Shown here: positions 48,120-56,939 of the stretch, piece after piece
Position numbering within the stretch: position 1 is the stretch's first letter
How the letters are laid out: each line of letters opens with the position of its first letter
Assembly: GCF_000369065.1 (NCBI RefSeq)
Contig: NZ_KB849807.1
Coordinates: 62,001 to 126,000 of the forward strand
Origin: Acinetobacter haemolyticus CIP 64.3 = MTCC 9819
Lineage (GTDB): Bacteria > Pseudomonadota > Gammaproteobacteria > Pseudomonadales > Moraxellaceae
Reading direction: 5' to 3'
DNA: 64,000 nucleotides
The notes under the pieces: model-generated
What the model was told of the DNA's origin: nothing
The model's database searches: none
What the model saw: only the letters and a program-made list of their open reading frames with translations
Position numbers and translations under genes: made by a program

Positions 48120-48575
48120 TCATTTTAAACCAGTACGTCGATTAGATAAGTTTGGTACCTCATCAACCTCCTTAATTAGTCCAACGGCATGTTCACCATC
48201 TAGAGAAAAACAATCCAACTGATATTTCTGATTCGATTTTACTTCTACCTGAATAGTTGGCTCAGAATATTTATTCGAATAAAAACTACAATGAACTTTA
48301 ATATCATGTTTGCCAGGAAGCACATGTGTTACTAAAGGAAATCCCAAAACAATTCTATCACCATATATTTTTCCATCGACATTAATTAGGTAGGTATGAC
48401 TTTCATTACCTTGTCGATTAGAATAAATAATAGCGACTTGATCCAAAGGTTTCTTTTCTCCTTCATAAGCCTTTGTAATACCGCCCATTGTTCCATATAC
48501 TGAAACACAGGCTGGAAGTTGAACAAAAACACAGATACTGGTTAAAATTTTAAAAAAATATTTAAATTTAATCAC
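48120..48575 (-). CDS. Predicted lipoprotein, unknown function
   Basis: A 151-residue protein with a basic N-terminus, a hydrophobic stretch and the lipobox L-P-A-C near residue 23, so it should be lipid-anchored. The mature part is mostly beta-strand-like (THVLPGKHDIKVHCSFYSNK, IQVEVKSNQKYQLDCFSL), resembling small PEGA- or DUF-type carbohydrate/wall-facing domains. I do not recognise a family. The start codon is GTG (48575) with a weak ribosome-binding site. Confidence 0.65.
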   Translation of the reverse strand: MIKFKYFFKILTSICVFVQLPACVSVYGTMGGITKAYEGEKKPLDQVAIIYSNRQGNESHTYLINVDGKIYGDRIVLGFPLVTHVLPGKHDIKVHCSFYSNKYSEPTIQVEVKSNQKYQLDCFSLDGEHAVGLIKEVDEVPNLSNRRTGLK

Positions 48576-49753
48576 TTATACAAATCTCAAAATTGATTGT
48601 AGGAAATATGATATTCTAATAAACAGTTAGTCAAGAAACTATAAAAGCAAATGGAATCACCTGTTATATTATTATAATTCAACAATACAACCACTAAAAA
48701 ATCTTTCCTAAAGTTAAGTCCTATTTATAAATAGGACTTAAAATCTACATAAAAAACTAAAAACAATGTCTTACACTACGCACTTAAACTAAATTTGCTC
48801 ATTTATAGTATTAATTCATTAGCGAGTATATACACCATCACAAGAAATAATATCTATCTGATTACCTTTATTATCTACATGATAGGCTGCTGCCATAACC
48901 AGTAAATCGTATTGAAAAAGCATCTCTACTCGTTGATTTCCTTCAGCAAGTAATAAAGTATTCATCACAGGGTAACCATCTGTAATCTTGTCATTTTCTT
49001 GCTGATTTATTTTAACTTGATAATCAAATTGACCACTTTTAATCGAAAGCAGCTCATCTGTCTTTTGAATTTCACAAACTTGCTTATCTTTCTGTCTTAA
49101 TTTTTTAGACTTAAAATCAGGCAATAAGCTTGAAGAACAATGCGTCAATAGCCTTGTGCTTCCTTGATACTGCTCTCCCGAACAAGCTTGATAATTAATT
49201 TTTAAACGTACGTAATCCTCTGGTATAGCAGGAATAGCCTCAACTTGTCCTTTAGCAACTAAATTGACTAAGTCTGAAAATTTTTTAAATTTAGTCTCAG
49301 CATGAATTGCCTCTTCCAACTTATCTAATCCAGTATAATAGGAGGAATTGCTCGTCAAATCACTTGTAATTAGATTTAAATCTTGGTCAAAAGCATAACC
49401 TTTCTTCTTTAACTCTTGTTTTATCGCTTCATTTGCTTTGTCTAAATCCAAATGAGTAAGAATAAGGTTGGAGTTAAACCAATCTTTAGACTCTTGCTGA
49501 GATGCCAAAGCAACGACTAAGGTTGTAATAGGGTTAATATTAACAAAGACGTCTTTATCAAATACATAAGAGTAGTATGTGTCTTTTACTGAAACGACTT
49601 TTAACTTACATGGGAGCTGTTTACGGTCTACCTCACCAGACCATGATCCATAGAGATCACTTACAACGTAAGCATCCGGCTAACACAGCCTTACCAAGCG
49701 ATCCTATAAGCCTTAATTTAGTTCCCACCTAAAAACAAGTGGGGACTTAATCC

Positions 49754-50137
49754 ATGAACATGGATATATATTCAGCAACACCTCCTGTTGCTAAAAAACG
49801 CCGAAAATACAGCAAAGAATTCAAACTCAGTATTGTCAATGCCTGCAAAAATCCTAATACCTCGATCGCTTCGGTCGCACTGCAACATAGTATTAATGCC
49901 AACCTTGTCAGTCGTTGGATCAGGATCTTCAGCCATCATGAGGGTGCCGTGCAGGATCCTACTCATGTGAATCCAGCATTTATTGCTTTGCCTTACACTG
50001 CTGCAATCAGCCAACCTATTGATGAGAGGATCACGTTGTGTATCACCGTGCCTCATACGAATAATGATATTCAGCTAAAATGGCAGACATCAGAAATACC
50101 TGCCTTGGCAGAATTACTCAAGGCACTTGCAACATGA
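49754..50137 (+). CDS. tnpA: IS66 accessory protein TnpA
   Basis: A 127-residue protein with an N-terminal helix-turn-helix (RRKYSKEFKLSIVNACKNPN, then VALQHSINANLVSRWIRIF) of the IS3/IS66 OrfA type. It is thought to assist DNA recognition in IS66 transposition. Its TGA overlaps the ATG of tnpB (ATGA at 50134-50137), implying coupled translation. Confidence 0.9.
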   Translation: MNMDIYSATPPVAKKRRKYSKEFKLSIVNACKNPNTSIASVALQHSINANLVSRWIRIFSHHEGAVQDPTHVNPAFIALPYTAAISQPIDERITLCITVPHTNNDIQLKWQTSEIPALAELLKALAT

Positions 50138-50469
50138 TCCGCATTGATGAAATCTGGTTGTCTACTCAGCCCATGGACATGCGTGCAGGTATGGATACGA
50201 CCATGGCTCAGGTGGTGAGAGCCTTTGGCTACATCAAACCGCATTGTGCTTACCTGTTCTGTAATAAACGTGGCCATCGCATGAAAGTGCTGGTACATGA
50301 TGGATTGGGCATCTGGCTGTGTGCCCGGCGGCTGGAACAGGGCAAATTTCACTGGGCTCAAGTTCACCAAGGTGAAACCGTGGCCCTCAGCCCGGAACAG
50401 TTACAGGCACTGATCCAAGGTTTGCCCTGGCAGCGCATTGGACGACAGCAGGTGGTGACGATGCTTTAA
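50134..50469 (+). CDS. tnpB: IS66 accessory protein TnpB
   Basis: A 111-residue IS66 Orf2 protein. MIRIDEIWLSTQPMDMRAGM is the conserved start of this family (compare the D-M-R-x-G-x-D motif), followed by A-Y-L-F-C-N-K-R-G-H-R-M-K-V-L. I use the ATG in the ATGA overlap rather than the upstream in-frame 50080. This is the IS66 TnpB and is unrelated to the RNA-guided TnpB of IS200/IS605. Confidence 0.92.
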   Translation: MIRIDEIWLSTQPMDMRAGMDTTMAQVVRAFGYIKPHCAYLFCNKRGHRMKVLVHDGLGIWLCARRLEQGKFHWAQVHQGETVALSPEQLQALIQGLPWQRIGRQQVVTML

Positions 50470-50543
50470 ACCAGGCTCGACCATTCTGCTATTCTCCAAA
50501 CGTTCTATTTCATTCTTCTCATGACCTCAGGCATACTGCGGTC

Positions 50544-52127
50544 ATGAATACGCTGCCTGACTTAAGCCAACTGACCCATGAACAACTGCTGGAATTCACC
50601 AGGCAGTTGGCGCTGCAGCATCAGTCTCTAGCACAATCAAACCAACAATTGGATGCCAAAGTTCAACATCTTTCTATTCTCAATCAAAAATACGAGCATG
50701 AACTGGCGCTGTTTAAAAAGCACAAATTCGCCCAAAAGAATGAACACTTAACGGCAAAACAAATCCATCTGTGGGATGAAGCGGTTGAAGAAGATATTGC
50801 CGCGGTTGATCTAGAACTGGAACGGCTAAATGCAGATAAAACCAATGCAGCGACACAGAAAGCCAAAACCAATAAACCTAAACGTCGACCACTGCCAGAT
50901 CATCTACACACCATCCGTATTGAGCATGAACCTGCATCAACCCAATGTGCTTGTGGCTGCCAACTCCGTCGTATCGGCGAAGATGTCAGTGAAAAACTGC
51001 ATTTCAGACCGGCACAGTTCTATAAGGAACAGCATGTGCGTGGTAAATGGGTCTGTGATCAGTGTGACACTCTAACTCAGCAAGCGATGCCCGCCTATGT
51101 GATTGATAAAGGCATTGCTTCACCTGAATTGCTCAGCCATGTGCTGGTATCGAAGTATGCCGATCATTTGCCGCTGTACCGTCAGCGTCTGATCTATCAG
51201 CGGGCGGGAATCGAACTTTCCAGATCCACTTTATCTGACTGGATAGGTCGCTGCGGTGTAGAACTGGAACCTCTGGCCAATGCCTTAAAAGAGGTGGTGC
51301 TGCAACAGCGGGTGCTGCATGCAGATGAAACACCGGTCACCATCATGCGGATGGGTGAGAATAATAAAAAACCGAAGAAAGGTTATGTCTGGGCCTATGC
51401 CACCACACAGTATAATCCAGTTCAGGCGGTGATCTATGACTTTCAGGATAGTCGTTCAGGCCAGCATGCTGAAGAGTTCTTGAAAGGCTGGCAGGGCTAT
51501 CTAGTCTGTGATGATTACAGTGGTTATAAAGCACGTTTTAAATCAGGCCAGGTGATTGAGGTGGGGTGCATGGCCCATGCACGTCGTAAATTCCATGAAC
51601 TGCATGTAACTGGGAAAAGTCAGGTTGCTGAACAGGCCTTAGTGCTGATTCAGAAACTGTATGCGATAGAAGCAGAACTCAGGAAAAAGACCGATGGTAC
51701 AGCGGAAGACCGCCGCGAATACCGACAACAGCATAGTCAACCAGTGATGCAACAACTATATGAATGGCTCAACCAACATCATCTGACAGTGCCATCGAGT
51801 TCTCCCACCGCCAAGGCTATCAATTACACTCTGAAGCGTTGGCCAGCCTTAAGCCGCTATCTGGATGATGGCAATCTACCGATATGCAACAATTGGGTAG
51901 AGAATCAGATGCGTCCCTGGGCGTTGGGACGCAAGAACTGGCTGTTTGCAGGTTCGCTGCGCAGTGGTCAGCGAGCGGCAAACATCATGACTTTAATCCA
52001 GTCAGCAAAGCTGAATGGCTTGGATCCGTATGCCTATTTAAGTGATGTGCTGAAAAGGTTACCGACACACAAAGTGACCCAAATTGAAGAATTGCTGCCG
52101 CACTGCTGGAAACCTAAATCGAATTAA
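50544..52127 (+). CDS. tnpC: IS66 transposase TnpC
   Basis: A 527-residue DDE transposase of the IS66 family. There is an N-terminal leucine-zipper-like coiled coil (residues ~1-60), a zinc-binding CACG...CDQC segment (~130-180) and the catalytic core with LHADETPV (first Asp), LVCDDYSGYKA (second Asp) and NNWVENQMRPWALGRKNW (Glu). Length and order are normal and the gene looks functional. Confidence 0.95.
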   Translation: MNTLPDLSQLTHEQLLEFTRQLALQHQSLAQSNQQLDAKVQHLSILNQKYEHELALFKKHKFAQKNEHLTAKQIHLWDEAVEEDIAAVDLELERLNADKTNAATQKAKTNKPKRRPLPDHLHTIRIEHEPASTQCACGCQLRRIGEDVSEKLHFRPAQFYKEQHVRGKWVCDQCDTLTQQAMPAYVIDKGIASPELLSHVLVSKYADHLPLYRQRLIYQRAGIELSRSTLSDWIGRCGVELEPLANALKEVVLQQRVLHADETPVTIMRMGENNKKPKKGYVWAYATTQYNPVQAVIYDFQDSRSGQHAEEFLKGWQGYLVCDDYSGYKARFKSGQVIEVGCMAHARRKFHELHVTGKSQVAEQALVLIQKLYAIEAELRKKTDGTAEDRREYRQQHSQPVMQQLYEWLNQHHLTVPSSSPTAKAINYTLKRWPALSRYLDDGNLPICNNWVENQMRPWALGRKNWLFAGSLRSGQRAANIMTLIQSAKLNGLDPYAYLSDVLKRLPTHKVTQIEELLPHCWKPKSN

Positions 52128-52457
52128 AAAATAGGTATGGGATTCAGCGGACGCTTACCTTACAACATCTGTTTTAAAACCAGTGCCATTCACACATTTA
52201 GCAGTGACGTTCAGTCTAATATTATCCAAAACATTGCCATATGCACGTGCATTACCTTTTAACGTAATATACTCAACTTTTGTCTCTGGTTTTGTCTCTG
52301 GTTTTCCAGTGGAATTATTTGAATTACCGCTTCCACCGCCACCACATGCTGTAAGAAAAACAGTACAAAGTAATGGTAGTATTATTTTTTGTTTAGAAAG
52401 CATTTTTGTATCATCTTAGGGAGTTAAATATACTGTGCAGTAGACCTCTTTCATAAA

Positions 52458-52928
52458 TCATTTTTTGCTCAGTTCCAAATTATAGATCCCAGCAATTAGA
52501 TTGAACCTCAATCCCAATCTTTTTCCTCGATTGCGATATCGCTCAGCAAGGATTTTGAAGGTTTTCAAACTGCCAAATACATGCTCAATGCCAATTCTTC
52601 TTTTGTTAATTTCTCGATTGTAAAGCTTTAGCTCAGGATCTAGTTTGCAACGTTTTTTTGCTTTTAATGGCAATAGGCTATTCCGATACACTGTGTAAAT
52701 CCCTTGATAACCCTTATCTGCAAGGATAAAGGCACCTGCAGGAATCTGATTCAAATTGCGTTTGAAAAGTTCGAAATCATGTACAGCACCACGACTTGTG
52801 CATAAACTCAGAATTTGCTGAGTTTTATAATGAACAATGGCTTGAACTTTGAAAGTATGTGCCTTCTTCTTACCACTATAGCTTTTCTTCTGTTTTTTTA
52901 GGCCTTTGTATTGGAATTTCTGTGGCAT
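52458..52928 (-). CDS. IS427-type transposase, C-terminal frame (OrfB)
   Basis: A 156-residue frame that continues OrfA in the +1 (equivalently -2) frame. It holds the second Asp (FILADKGYQG) and the catalytic Glu region (NKRRIGIEHVFGSLK). The protein reads naturally if PKK of OrfA is followed directly by QKKSYSGKKKAHTFK, the change caused by dropping one A from the A7 tract. It is probably not translated alone. Confidence 0.85.
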   Translation of the reverse strand: MPQKFQYKGLKKQKKSYSGKKKAHTFKVQAIVHYKTQQILSLCTSRGAVHDFELFKRNLNQIPAGAFILADKGYQGIYTVYRNSLLPLKAKKRCKLDPELKLYNREINKRRIGIEHVFGSLKTFKILAERYRNRGKRLGLRFNLIAGIYNLELSKK

Positions 52929-53271
52929 CTACGATCACAACATTCCAGTCAATACCTTCGCCTTCAGGCAAATGTTTTGGTAAATTAAATAAATTGGACT
53001 TGATGAGGCAGTCCTCTACATGGTGTACGATTCTTGAAGCAGTGGGCTCTGACACGCCATAACTTGTTGCAACATGGAATAATGTTCGGTATTCACGCCA
53101 ATAGCTTAAGCATAAGAGAATCTGATCTTCTTGGCTTAATTTAGGTGGTCTACCTTTGGCAGGAACATGCATTTTCAATTGCTCAACCATTAAATTAAAG
53201 GTTGACCATGAGATGCTGGTATATCGCTTAAACTGTGTTTCAGAAAGCTTCTTTGAATCGATGTATTTCAT
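52876..53271 (-). CDS. IS427-type transposase, N-terminal frame (OrfA)
   Basis: A 131-residue protein with an N-terminal helix-turn-helix domain (AKGRPPKLSQEDQILLCLSYWREYR, a DUF4096-like region) and the first catalytic Asp in VVIVDATEIPIQRPKK. It runs out of frame at a seven-A tract (53-base overlap with OrfB). It needs frameshifting or transcript slippage to make the full DDE enzyme. Confidence 0.85.
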   Translation of the reverse strand: MKYIDSKKLSETQFKRYTSISWSTFNLMVEQLKMHVPAKGRPPKLSQEDQILLCLSYWREYRTLFHVATSYGVSEPTASRIVHHVEDCLIKSNLFNLPKHLPEGEGIDWNVVIVDATEIPIQRPKKTEEKL

Positions 53272-53356
53272 TCAAAGATTATGCATGAATGTTTAAGATT
53301 CTTCGGTACAAATAATCAGCAATAGATAGGTCGTTTTTTGATTTATGAAAGAGATC

Positions 53357-53669
53357 TAGTATAATCTATAGTATTTTTATTTCAAAAAAATAAATTTAGC
53401 CATCATCATCATTAAAATAATCTAATTTTTAGCTTTTTAATCACCAAGAAAAAAGCTCTATTGTCGATAGAGCTTCTTTACCATCAGTAGTTGTGCGCTC
53501 AATCTCCAACCAGATCAGAGCACGGAGAGATATTCTCAATTGCTCTATTTAACTGTGATAAGTTTCAAGCTTGCCTATAAGCCTTTCAAAAATTATTGAT
53601 AATACTATTCTGATTTTACTCGTTTTCCATCAAAACCAATTACAGTATATGTTTTAACTCCATGGCGAA
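53357..53669. other. Intergenic region with hairpin and aconitase-like fragment
   Basis: 313 bases. AAGCTCTAT and ATAGAGCTT form a 9-bp stem at 53453-53475. The right arm merges into the aconitase-like fragment at 53473-53555. The remaining sequence is AT-rich with no gene found. Confidence 0.55.
53473..53555 (-). pseudogene. Decayed fragment of an aconitase-family (acnD-like) C-terminus
   Basis: The plus-strand sequence beginning CTTCTTTACCATCAG aligns with the acnD 3' region at 54452-54534, sharing CGCTCAATC and GAGATATT. Translated on the minus strand it gives E-N-I-S-P and, after a 2-base gap, I-E-R-T-T-T-D-G-K-E. AcnD has G-N-I-S-P...I-E-R-S-T-A-D-G-K-E. It is too diverged to be a recent copy and is frameshifted, so it is a relic of a second acnD-like 3' end. 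Confidence 0.7.
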
Positions 53670-54215
53670 TTATCTCACAACAATGGTTTTCTCACGACCT
53701 TTTACAAGTTTTGCTTGTTTAAATTCATTGAACCATTTTGTCGCATCTACGTCTGTTAAATCACCTTTGGTTGAATAACTAATTCGATGCAAACCGTCAT
53801 TTCCTCGAATAACACGAGCCAATTCACATTGCTTTAAGTGCCCCATACATTCGGGAAAATCTACTTTATAATAAATATCATCTATATCTGATTCTAAAAT
53901 TTTAAACTCTGTCGAAGGACATTGAGATTTTCTTTGTGCCATGAATTGTTCAGTAAATTCTTGTGGCGTACTCTTATTTCCCTCTAAGAATTCAATTGTT
54001 AACATTTTTGACCATTGTCCAATCGAATCATTCAAAGGAATGAATTCACGGATATAACCTTTACCCACACCAAATTGCTTTTGATATCCAACTTTCCAAT
54101 CAGCTACATCAATATGACTTGCTACAATCGCTTCTAATGGTTCTTGGTGATAGAGCGTAGCACAACCAGATAAACCCATAAAAATCATAAAGGCGCATAA
54201 CATTTTCTTTGACAC
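53670..54215 (-). CDS. Predicted lipoprotein, unknown function
   Basis: A 181-residue protein with signal peptide and lipobox L-S-G-C (Cys at about residue 18). I start at GTG 54215, giving V-S-K-K-M-L-C-A-F-M-I-F-M-G-L-S-G-C, because GGAG sits 8 bases upstream; the upstream ATG at 54239 has no such site. The mature domain has a conserved-looking Cys pair (CPSTEF, FPECMGHLKQC) that could be disulfide-bonded. I do not recognise a family. It sits directly after acnD, where prpF would be expected. Confidence 0.65.
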   Translation of the reverse strand: MSKKMLCAFMIFMGLSGCATLYHQEPLEAIVASHIDVADWKVGYQKQFGVGKGYIREFIPLNDSIGQWSKMLTIEFLEGNKSTPQEFTEQFMAQRKSQCPSTEFKILESDIDDIYYKVDFPECMGHLKQCELARVIRGNDGLHRISYSTKGDLTDVDATKWFNEFKQAKLVKGREKTIVVR

Positions 54216-54332
54216 TAATATCACTCCAATAATATTCAAATAATATTAGGATACTCTGCTAACTATTTATGAGCTAGCAGAGCAAGGCCACACAATCACA
54301 TTCGACTAATCAAAATGTATTTTATAAAGAAA

Positions 54333-56939
54333 TTAAGCCACTTGACCTTCTAAAAAGTCTTGTGCAAAACGCTGCAATACACCGCCCGCTTCATATACAG
54401 AAACTTCTTCTTCTGTATCTAGGCGGCAAGTTACAGGGACTTCAAGAATTTCTTCTTTACCATCAGCAGTTGAACGCTCAATCACTAAAGTCAAAGTCGA
54501 ACGCGGTGAGATATTACCAATCACGCTATATAGCTCAGTACCATCTAAACCTAATGTTTTACGATTCACACCTGGTTTAAACTCAAGCGGTAACACGCCC
54601 ATACCCACTAAGTTAGTACGGTGAATACGCTCAAAACCTTCAGCCACGATTGCTTCAACACCAGCAAGACGAACACCTTTCGCTGCCCAGTCACGGCTTG
54701 AACCTTGACCATAATCCGCACCTGCAACAATAATCAACGGTTGCTTACGGTTCATGTAAGTTTCAATCGCTTCCCACATACGCATCACTTCACCTTCAGG
54801 CTCGACACGCGCTTTTGAACCTTGTTTAATCGTGCCGTCTGAACGAACCACCATTTCATTAAACAATTTCGGGTTAGCAAATGTTGCACGTTGTGCGGTC
54901 AAATGGTCACCACGGTGTGTCGCATATGAGTTGAAGTCTTCTTCAGGTACGCCCATTTTGTGTAGGTATTCACCCGCAGCCGAATCCATCATGATCGCAT
55001 TTGAAGGCGATAAATGGTCAGTGGTGATGTTATCACCCAAAATTGCAAGCGGACGCATGTTGGTCAACGTACGTGGTGCAGCCAACGCCCCTTCCCAATA
55101 CGGCGGACGACGGATGTAAGTACTCATTGGACGCCAGTCGTAAAGTGGGCTTTCCGCTTGCTCAACTTCACCGAGGTCAAACATAGGAATGTAGACTTTA
55201 CGGAATTGTTCAGGCTTCACAGCTTCTTTTACCAGTGCATCAATTTCAGCATCAGATGGCCAAATGTCTTTCAGGTAAATTGGATTACCGTCTTTGTCTG
55301 TACCCAGTGCATCTTTTTCGATGTCAAAACGAATCGTTCCTGCAATTGCATACGCTACCACCAACGGCGGAGATGCAAGGAATGCCTGTTTTGCATATGG
55401 ATGGATACGACCATCGAAGTTACGGTTACCCGAAAGCACCGCAGTCGCATATAGGTCACGATCAATGATTTCTTGTTGAATCACTGGATCAAGCGCACCT
55501 GACATACCATTACAGGTCGTACATGCATACGCCACGATACCAAAACCAAGTTTCTCTAGGTCTTTGAGTACGCCAGCTTCTTCAAGATAAAGTGCAGCCG
55601 CTTTAGAACCTGGTGCAAATGAAGATTTCACCCAAGGTTTACGCACTAAACCAAGTTCATTGGCTTTACGTGCCAATAGACCTGCTGCCACGGTGTTACG
55701 TGGGTTTGAGGTATTGGTACAAGACGTGATCGCAGCAATGATGATCGCACCATCAGGCATTAAACCGTCAGTACGGTTTTCAACCACACCTGCAATACCT
55801 TTTTCTTTCAAGTCAGCAGTTGATACACGTGCATGTGGGTTTGATGGCCCTGCAATGTTACGAGTCACGGTTGAAAGATCGAAACGAAGTACGCGTGGGT
55901 ACTGCGCTTTGGTCATATCCGATGCCCAAAGACCGATTTCTTTGGCGTATTGCTCAACCAATGCCACTTGTGCATCTTCACGACCTGTTAGGCGTAAATA
56001 ATCAATGGTGTTTTGGTCGATGTAGAACATCGCAGCCGTTGCACCGTATTCAGGAGTCATGTTCGAGATGGTTGCACGGTCACCAATCGACATGGTGTCT
56101 GCACCTTCACCGAAGAACTCAAGGTATGCACCAACTACACGTTCTTTACGTAAAAATTCAGTGAGTGCCAATACGATATCCGTCGCTGTGATGCCAGCTT
56201 GACGCTGACCGACAAGCTCAACACCGATAATGTCTGGAAGACGCATCCAAGATGCACGACCCAACATCACGTTTTCAGCTTCTAAACCACCTACACCCAC
56301 TGAGATCACACCAAGTGCATCCGTATGTGGTGTATGGGAGTCTGTCCCTACGCATGTGTCTGGGAACGCTAAGCCATCACGGTTTTGAATCACTGTAGAC
56401 ATTTTCTCCAAGTTGATCTGATGCATGATGCCGTTACCCGCAGGGATCACGTCGACATTTTTAAATGCGGTTTTCGTCCACTCGATAAAGTGGAAACGGT
56501 CTTCGTTACGACGATCTTCGATTGCACGGTTTTTTTCAAACGCGTCAGGATCAAAACCGCCATATTCCACTGCCAAAGAGTGATCCACGATCAACTGCGT
56601 TGGAACTACTGGGTTCACTTTAGAAGGATCGCCACCTTTGTCAGCAATCGCATCACGTAAACCAGCAAGGTCGACGAGTGCGGTTTGACCTAGGATATCA
56701 TGACAAACTACACGCGCAGGATACCAAGGAAAATCCATGTCCTGACGGCGTTCAATCAATTGCTTTAAATAATCAGTTAAGTTTTCTGCATCAGCTTTAC
56801 GTACAAGCTGCTCTGCCAACACTTTAGATGTGTATGGCAAAGTTTCATATGCGCCTGGCTGAATATCTTCAACGGCTTGACGCACGTCATAATATTCGAG
56901 CTGGGTACCTGCCAGCGGTTTACGGTATTGATTTGTCAT
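54333..56939 (-). CDS. acnD: Fe/S-dependent 2-methylisocitrate dehydratase AcnD
   Basis: An 868-residue aconitase-superfamily enzyme. The 4Fe-4S cysteines are visible in AAITSCTNTSNP and AYACTTCNGMSGA; the C-terminal swivel domain carries GADYGQGSSRDWAAKG. Length, start ([23 protein letters not shown]) and linkage to prpC and prpB mark it as AcnD of the methylcitrate cycle rather than TCA aconitase. AcnD normally works with PrpF, which corrects the geometry of its aconitate product, but no prpF follows here. Its ATG overlaps the prpC stop by one base (TAATG), so it is translationally coupled. Confidence 0.92.
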   Translation of the reverse strand: MTNQYRKPLAGTQLEYYDVRQAVEDIQPGAYETLPYTSKVLAEQLVRKADAENLTDYLKQLIERRQDMDFPWYPARVVCHDILGQTALVDLAGLRDAIADKGGDPSKVNPVVPTQLIVDHSLAVEYGGFDPDAFEKNRAIEDRRNEDRFHFIEWTKTAFKNVDVIPAGNGIMHQINLEKMSTVIQNRDGLAFPDTCVGTDSHTPHTDALGVISVGVGGLEAENVMLGRASWMRLPDIIGVELVGQRQAGITATDIVLALTEFLRKERVVGAYLEFFGEGADTMSIGDRATISNMTPEYGATAAMFYIDQNTIDYLRLTGREDAQVALVEQYAKEIGLWASDMTKAQYPRVLRFDLSTVTRNIAGPSNPHARVSTADLKEKGIAGVVENRTDGLMPDGAIIIAAITSCTNTSNPRNTVAAGLLARKANELGLVRKPWVKSSFAPGSKAAALYLEEAGVLKDLEKLGFGIVAYACTTCNGMSGALDPVIQQEIIDRDLYATAVLSGNRNFDGRIHPYAKQAFLASPPLVVAYAIAGTIRFDIEKDALGTDKDGNPIYLKDIWPSDAEIDALVKEAVKPEQFRKVYIPMFDLGEVEQAESPLYDWRPMSTYIRRPPYWEGALAAPRTLTNMRPLAILGDNITTDHLSPSNAIMMDSAAGEYLHKMGVPEEDFNSYATHRGDHLTAQRATFANPKLFNEMVVRSDGTIKQGSKARVEPEGEVMRMWEAIETYMNRKQPLIIVAGADYGQGSSRDWAAKGVRLAGVEAIVAEGFERIHRTNLVGMGVLPLEFKPGVNRKTLGLDGTELYSVIGNISPRSTLTLVIERSTADGKEEILEVPVTCRLDTEEEVSVYEAGGVLQRFAQDFLEGQVA

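Larger units (their letters stand above)
49668..52158 (+). mobile_element. IS66-family insertion sequence, complete
   Basis: The element is 2491 bp, bounded by GTAAGCATCCGGCT on the left and the reverse complement of GTAAGCGTCCGCTGAATCCC on the right. It is flanked by 8-bp target duplications CTTACAAC at 49660-49667 and 52159-52166, the length expected for IS66. It contains the standard tnpA, tnpB and tnpC genes, all apparently intact. GC content is visibly higher than in the interrupted gene, so it came from elsewhere. Confidence 0.93.
48819..52403 (-). pseudogene. Lipoprotein gene split by an IS66 element
   Basis: Removing the IS66 element and one 8-bp target duplication joins 52403-52159 to 49659-48819 in a single frame of exactly 362 codons. 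The restored 361-residue protein begins with a signal peptide and lipobox (LLCTVFLTACGGGG), then a Gly/Asn/Lys-Pro-rich linker. The mature domain reads without interruption through the junction (N-G-T-G-F-K-T-D-V-V-S-D-L-Y-G-S-W). I cannot name the domain. As it stands the N-terminal piece stops at 52155 and the C-terminal piece (229 residues from a fortuitous start at 49508) lacks a signal. Confidence 0.88.
52443..53356 (-). mobile_element. IS5-family (IS427-type) insertion sequence
   Basis: 914 bp bounded by GACCTCTTTCATAAATCA and the reverse complement of GATCTCTTTCATAAATCA (17 of 18 identical), with TA on both sides (52441-52442 and 53357-53358) as the likely 2-bp target duplication. Two overlapping minus-strand frames encode the transposase, the arrangement of the IS427 group. 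It lies 39 bases upstream of the split lipoprotein gene. Confidence 0.85.

Noticed and set aside
48040..48222. Small plus-strand gene opposite the lipoprotein end
   Set aside because: It overlaps the 3' end of the lipoprotein gene on the other strand and has low-complexity charged sequence without a ribosome-binding site.
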